NCBI GenBank assembly: GCA_021641225.1
Contig: JAJWXI010000074.1
Coordinates: forward strand, 1-8,558
Reading direction: 5' to 3'
Length of the DNA: 8,558 nucleotides
Source of the DNA: Collinsella aerofaciens
GTDB taxonomy: Bacteria; Actinomycetota; Coriobacteriia; Coriobacteriales; Coriobacteriaceae
How positions within the stretch are numbered: position 1 is the first letter of the stretch; each line of letters starts with the position of its first letter. Made by a program: the position numbers and the translations under genes. The notes beneath the pieces are model-generated. The model worked only from the letters and a program-made list of their open reading frames with translations, was not told the origin of the DNA and did not search any database. This document shows positions 6,426-8,558 of this stretch, one piece after another.

Positions 6426-7139
6426 GTGCCGAACTCTGCCGTGAAACCGCTCATCTTGGTCGTTGAGGACGATCCCGCCGTTCGCAACCTCATCGTTGCC
6501 GCGCTCGAGGCGCACGGCCTGCGCCATATGGCTGTGGAGACCGCCCATGCCGCTATCGCCGCCGCCTCGTCGCAGGCGCCGAGCATCGTGCTGCTCGATC
6601 TGGGCCTGCCCGATATGGACGGCGTCAAGGTGGTGGAGTCGGTGCGCACATGGTCAGGCATGCCGATCATCGTGGTCTCGGCGCGCAGCGAGGACGCGGA
6701 CAAGATTCGCGCACTCGATGCCGGTGCCGACGACTACCTGACCAAGCCGTTTTCGGTCGAGGAGCTGCTCGCGCGCATTCGCACGACGCTCAGGCGTCTT
6801 TCGTATGCGCAAGCGGGCGGCGTTGTCTCCGAGGGCTCGTTCGATACCGGTGAGCTGCATATCGACTTTGACGCCGGCATCGCCACGATGGACGGCGAGG
6901 AGCTGCACCTGACGCCGATCGAGTACAAGCTCCTGTGCCTGCTGGCACACAACGCCGACAAGGTGCTCACGCACCAGTTTATTTTGCACGAGATTTGGGG
7001 CACGGCGACCAAGAGCGACCTGGCGAGCCTGCGCGTCTTTATGGGCACGCTGCGCAAAAAGATCGAGTCCGACCCCGCGCATCCGCGCTATATCCAGACG
7101 CATGTGGGTATCGGCTATCGCCTGGTCACCCAAGGCTAG
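6426..7139 (+). CDS. kdpE: KdpE-like OmpR-family response regulator
   Basis: A 237-residue cytoplasmic transcription regulator that starts with GTG. The receiver domain (about 8-122) has the acidic pair Asp15-Asp16, phosphorylation site Asp58 in LLDLGLPDMDG, Ser85 and Lys107 in DDYLTKPF. The winged-helix DNA-binding domain (about 142-236) shows LTPIEYKLLCLL, a recognition-helix region around SDLASLRVFMGTLRKKI, and the wing PRYIQTHVGIGYRLV. These fit the KdpE branch of the OmpR family and match the partner kinase just upstream (4 bases between stop and start). It is expected to be phosphorylated by that kinase. No kdpFABC promoter is in view, so its targets are unknown; kup is a reasonable candidate. 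A long palindrome lies 24 bases after its stop. Confidence 0.93.
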   Translation: MPNSAVKPLILVVEDDPAVRNLIVAALEAHGLRHMAVETAHAAIAAASSQAPSIVLLDLGLPDMDGVKVVESVRTWSGMPIIVVSARSEDADKIRALDAGADDYLTKPFSVEELLARIRTTLRRLSYAQAGGVVSEGSFDTGELHIDFDAGIATMDGEELHLTPIEYKLLCLLAHNADKVLTHQFILHEIWGTATKSDLASLRVFMGTLRKKIESDPAHPRYIQTHVGIGYRLVTQG

Positions 7140-7163
7140 GTCGTCAACCATCATCCCAATATG

Positions 7164-7230
7164 AGTTGCGGTGAAATACGGTCTAAATTTGCCTAATTCC
7201 AGGCAAAACAGTCCGTATTCCACCGCAACT
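7164..7230. repeat. 67-base near-perfect palindrome between convergent genes
   Basis: AGTTGCGGTGAAATACGG (7164-7181) pairs with CCGTATTCCACCGCAACT (7213-7230) with one mismatch in 18. Inside, TTTGCCT (7188-7194) and AGGCAAA (7201-7207) form a perfect 7-bp stem with a 6-base loop. An unpaired ring of 6 and 5 bases separates the two stems. It lies 24 bases after the response regulator stop and 3 bases after the methyltransferase stop, so it could end transcription from both sides. Neither side has a strong T-tract (TTGTTATTT on the plus side). The bipartite design is more like a mobile palindromic unit of REP or MITE type than a plain terminator, although no flanking target duplication is evident. 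Confidence 0.7.
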
Positions 7231-7233
7231 TTG

Positions 7234-8558
7234 TTATTTGCCCTTGGGCTTGCTGGCGTAGAACTTCTTCTTTTTGGGCTTGCCGGCGGGGGAGGGTTTG
7301 CCGGCAAAGTTGGACTTGCCGTTGCCGGCCTGCGCGTGCGCGGGCGCTGCTGCACGAGGCTTGCGCGCCTCGGGGTTGCGCAGCTCCTCGGTTCGCTCGG
7401 CAATCTCCTCGGCGCTAAAGCCGACCTCGGCCATGGCGTCCTCGATGGGCAGGCGGCGCACGATATAGCAATGGTGCACCTTCTGGTTGCGCGCGAAATC
7501 CTCGGGGATGGTTTGCGCCGTAATGTCCTCCAGCACGACGCCCGCGCGTGCGAGCTTGCGCGTCTCGGGGCGGAAGCCGCGCAGGTTGCAGCTAAAGATG
7601 GCGTGGCCGCCCTGCGCGAGCAGGCGCGATACGCCAGCCAAAAGCTCAACATGGTCGCGCTGGACATCCCAGGTGCGGCGGCCCATCTTGGACGAGTTCG
7701 AGAACGTGGGCGGGTCGACAAAGATCAGGTCCCAGCGATTGCGGGTCTGGCGCTGGTCGCGAATCCAGGCGAGCACGTCGTCGCGCACAAAGTGATGCTG
7801 CGGGCCCACAAAGCCGTTCTGGCGCATGTTACGCTCGGCCCAGTCCAGGTAGGTGTTCGAGAGGTCGACCGTCACGGTTTCTTCGACGCCGCCGTCGGCC
7901 GCATAGCAGGTGGCGGTTCCGGTGTAGGCGAACAGGTTGAGGAAGCGGCGCGCCTGCTTGGCGTGCTCGCGCACCAGGTTGCGGGTGACGCGGTGGTCCA
8001 AGAAGATGCCCACGTCCAGATAGTCGTCAAAGTTGACGGCAAAGGTGAGGCCGCCCTCTTCGATGAGCGGCAGGCGACGGCGCGCGATGTTGGCGCGCTC
8101 GCCCGATCCGCCCTTGCCGGCGCCCTGCTTGCCGTACTGCGAGCCGCCGCGCGAACGCATGCGGGCCTTGGCGTGCACATGCTCGGCGGGAACATCTAGG
8201 ATGCGCGGCGCGATGGCCAAGATGTCGAGCATGCGGGCCTGGGCCAGTGCGGGGTCGATGGTCTTAGGTGCGGCGTATTCGGCGATGACGAGCCAACGGC
8301 CCGGCGTCTGCGGGCAGCCCTCGTACAGATCGATGGCGGCGGAGTAGTCGGGCAGGTCGGCATCGTAGACGCGGTAGCAGCTCACGCCTTCGCGCTTGGC
8401 CCACTTGCGGCGCAGACGGGCGTTCTTGCGCAGGCGGTTGGCGAACTGCTCGGACTCGGGGATGAGCACGGGCAGCGGCTTGCCGTCACCCAGGTCGAGC
8501 GTGGCGGTAGGTTCGGGCATGGCGGGAGCGGCGGTTTCGTCGCTGATGACGTCGTCAG
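7234..8558 (-). CDS. rlmKL: 23S rRNA methyltransferase, RlmK domain, probably C-terminal half of RlmKL (partial)
   Basis: The visible 440 or so residues match the RlmK half of E. coli RlmKL, which makes m7G2069 in 23S rRNA using S-adenosylmethionine. Counting from the in-frame Met at 8520: SEQFANRLRKN (23-33), CYRVYDADLPDYS (48-60), VNFDDYLDVGIFLDHR (162-177), motif I FLNLFAYTGTATCYA (193-207), motif IV DLIFVDPPTFSNSSKM (264-279), WDVQRDHVELL (284-294) and DFARNQKVHHCYIV (341-354). An ATG exists at 8520, but it has no ribosome site, and the frame stays open for 12 more codons to the edge with a flexible Asp/Ala/Pro stretch like a linker. I therefore think the RlmL half lies outside. After the fold (from about 380) comes an Ala/Pro/Lys tail ending KKKKFYASKPKGK, probably disordered and RNA-binding. 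Confidence 0.88.
   Translation of the reverse strand, partial: DDVISDETAAPAMPEPTATLDLGDGKPLPVLIPESEQFANRLRKNARLRRKWAKREGVSCYRVYDADLPDYSAAIDLYEGCPQTPGRWLVIAEYAAPKTIDPALAQARMLDILAIAPRILDVPAEHVHAKARMRSRGGSQYGKQGAGKGGSGERANIARRRLPLIEEGGLTFAVNFDDYLDVGIFLDHRVTRNLVREHAKQARRFLNLFAYTGTATCYAADGGVEETVTVDLSNTYLDWAERNMRQNGFVGPQHHFVRDDVLAWIRDQRQTRNRWDLIFVDPPTFSNSSKMGRRTWDVQRDHVELLAGVSRLLAQGGHAIFSCNLRGFRPETRKLARAGVVLEDITAQTIPEDFARNQKVHHCYIVRRLPIEDAMAEVGFSAEEIAERTEELRNPEARKPRAAAPAHAQAGNGKSNFAGKPSPAGKPKKKKFYASKPKGK

Noticed and set aside
6654..7721. Minus-strand open frame of 355 codons
   Set aside because: Shadow of the response regulator and out of frame with the methyltransferase; it also runs through the 67-base palindrome.
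7171..8199. Plus-strand open frame of 342 codons
   Set aside because: Antisense of the RlmK coding region, starting inside the palindrome; the opposite frame has clear methyltransferase motifs.

Overview
The window reads as a chromosomal stretch from a high-GC anaerobic actinobacterium, most likely Coriobacteriia and close to Collinsella. The pointers are strong G/C bias at third codon positions, compact genes with short gaps, and two intergenic palindromes with a GTCCC(C)TTTG core that I associate from memory with Collinsella-type genomes. The organism call is inference. I see no tRNA, rRNA, CRISPR array, transposase or phage gene.

Layout. (1) Minus strand, 1157 to the left edge: the N-terminal part of a multi-spanning LTA synthase / phosphoglycerol transferase family protein, cut by the window just as its catalytic domain begins. 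(2) A 213-base divergent intergenic region. (3) Plus strand 1371-2240: an FMN nitroreductase-family protein, followed by a small GTCCC-type palindrome. (4) Plus strand 2398-7139: a potassium-themed cluster. It holds a Kup K+ transporter with its own predicted promoter, a small single-helix membrane protein, a strong hairpin with a T-tract, and then a KdpD-like histidine kinase and a KdpE-like response regulator. (5) A 67-base near-perfect palindrome between convergent genes. (6) Minus strand, right edge to 7234: the RlmK half of a 23S rRNA methyltransferase, whose frame stays open past the edge, so it is probably the C-terminal half of an RlmKL fusion.

How the genes may work together. The central cluster pairs a Kup-type K+ uptake protein with a two-component system of the KdpDE family, but no kdpFABC pump genes are visible. 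The kinase has only the membrane-GAF-kinase half of KdpD. An in-frame stop just upstream of its start rules out a longer N-terminus, so the domain that in classical KdpD carries the Walker and Usp modules is absent. The likely reading is a short-form KdpD/KdpE pair, possibly regulating kup or other targets. The small membrane protein sits between transporter and kinase and could belong to either. This arrangement is the most interesting part of the window, although each large gene belongs to a known family.
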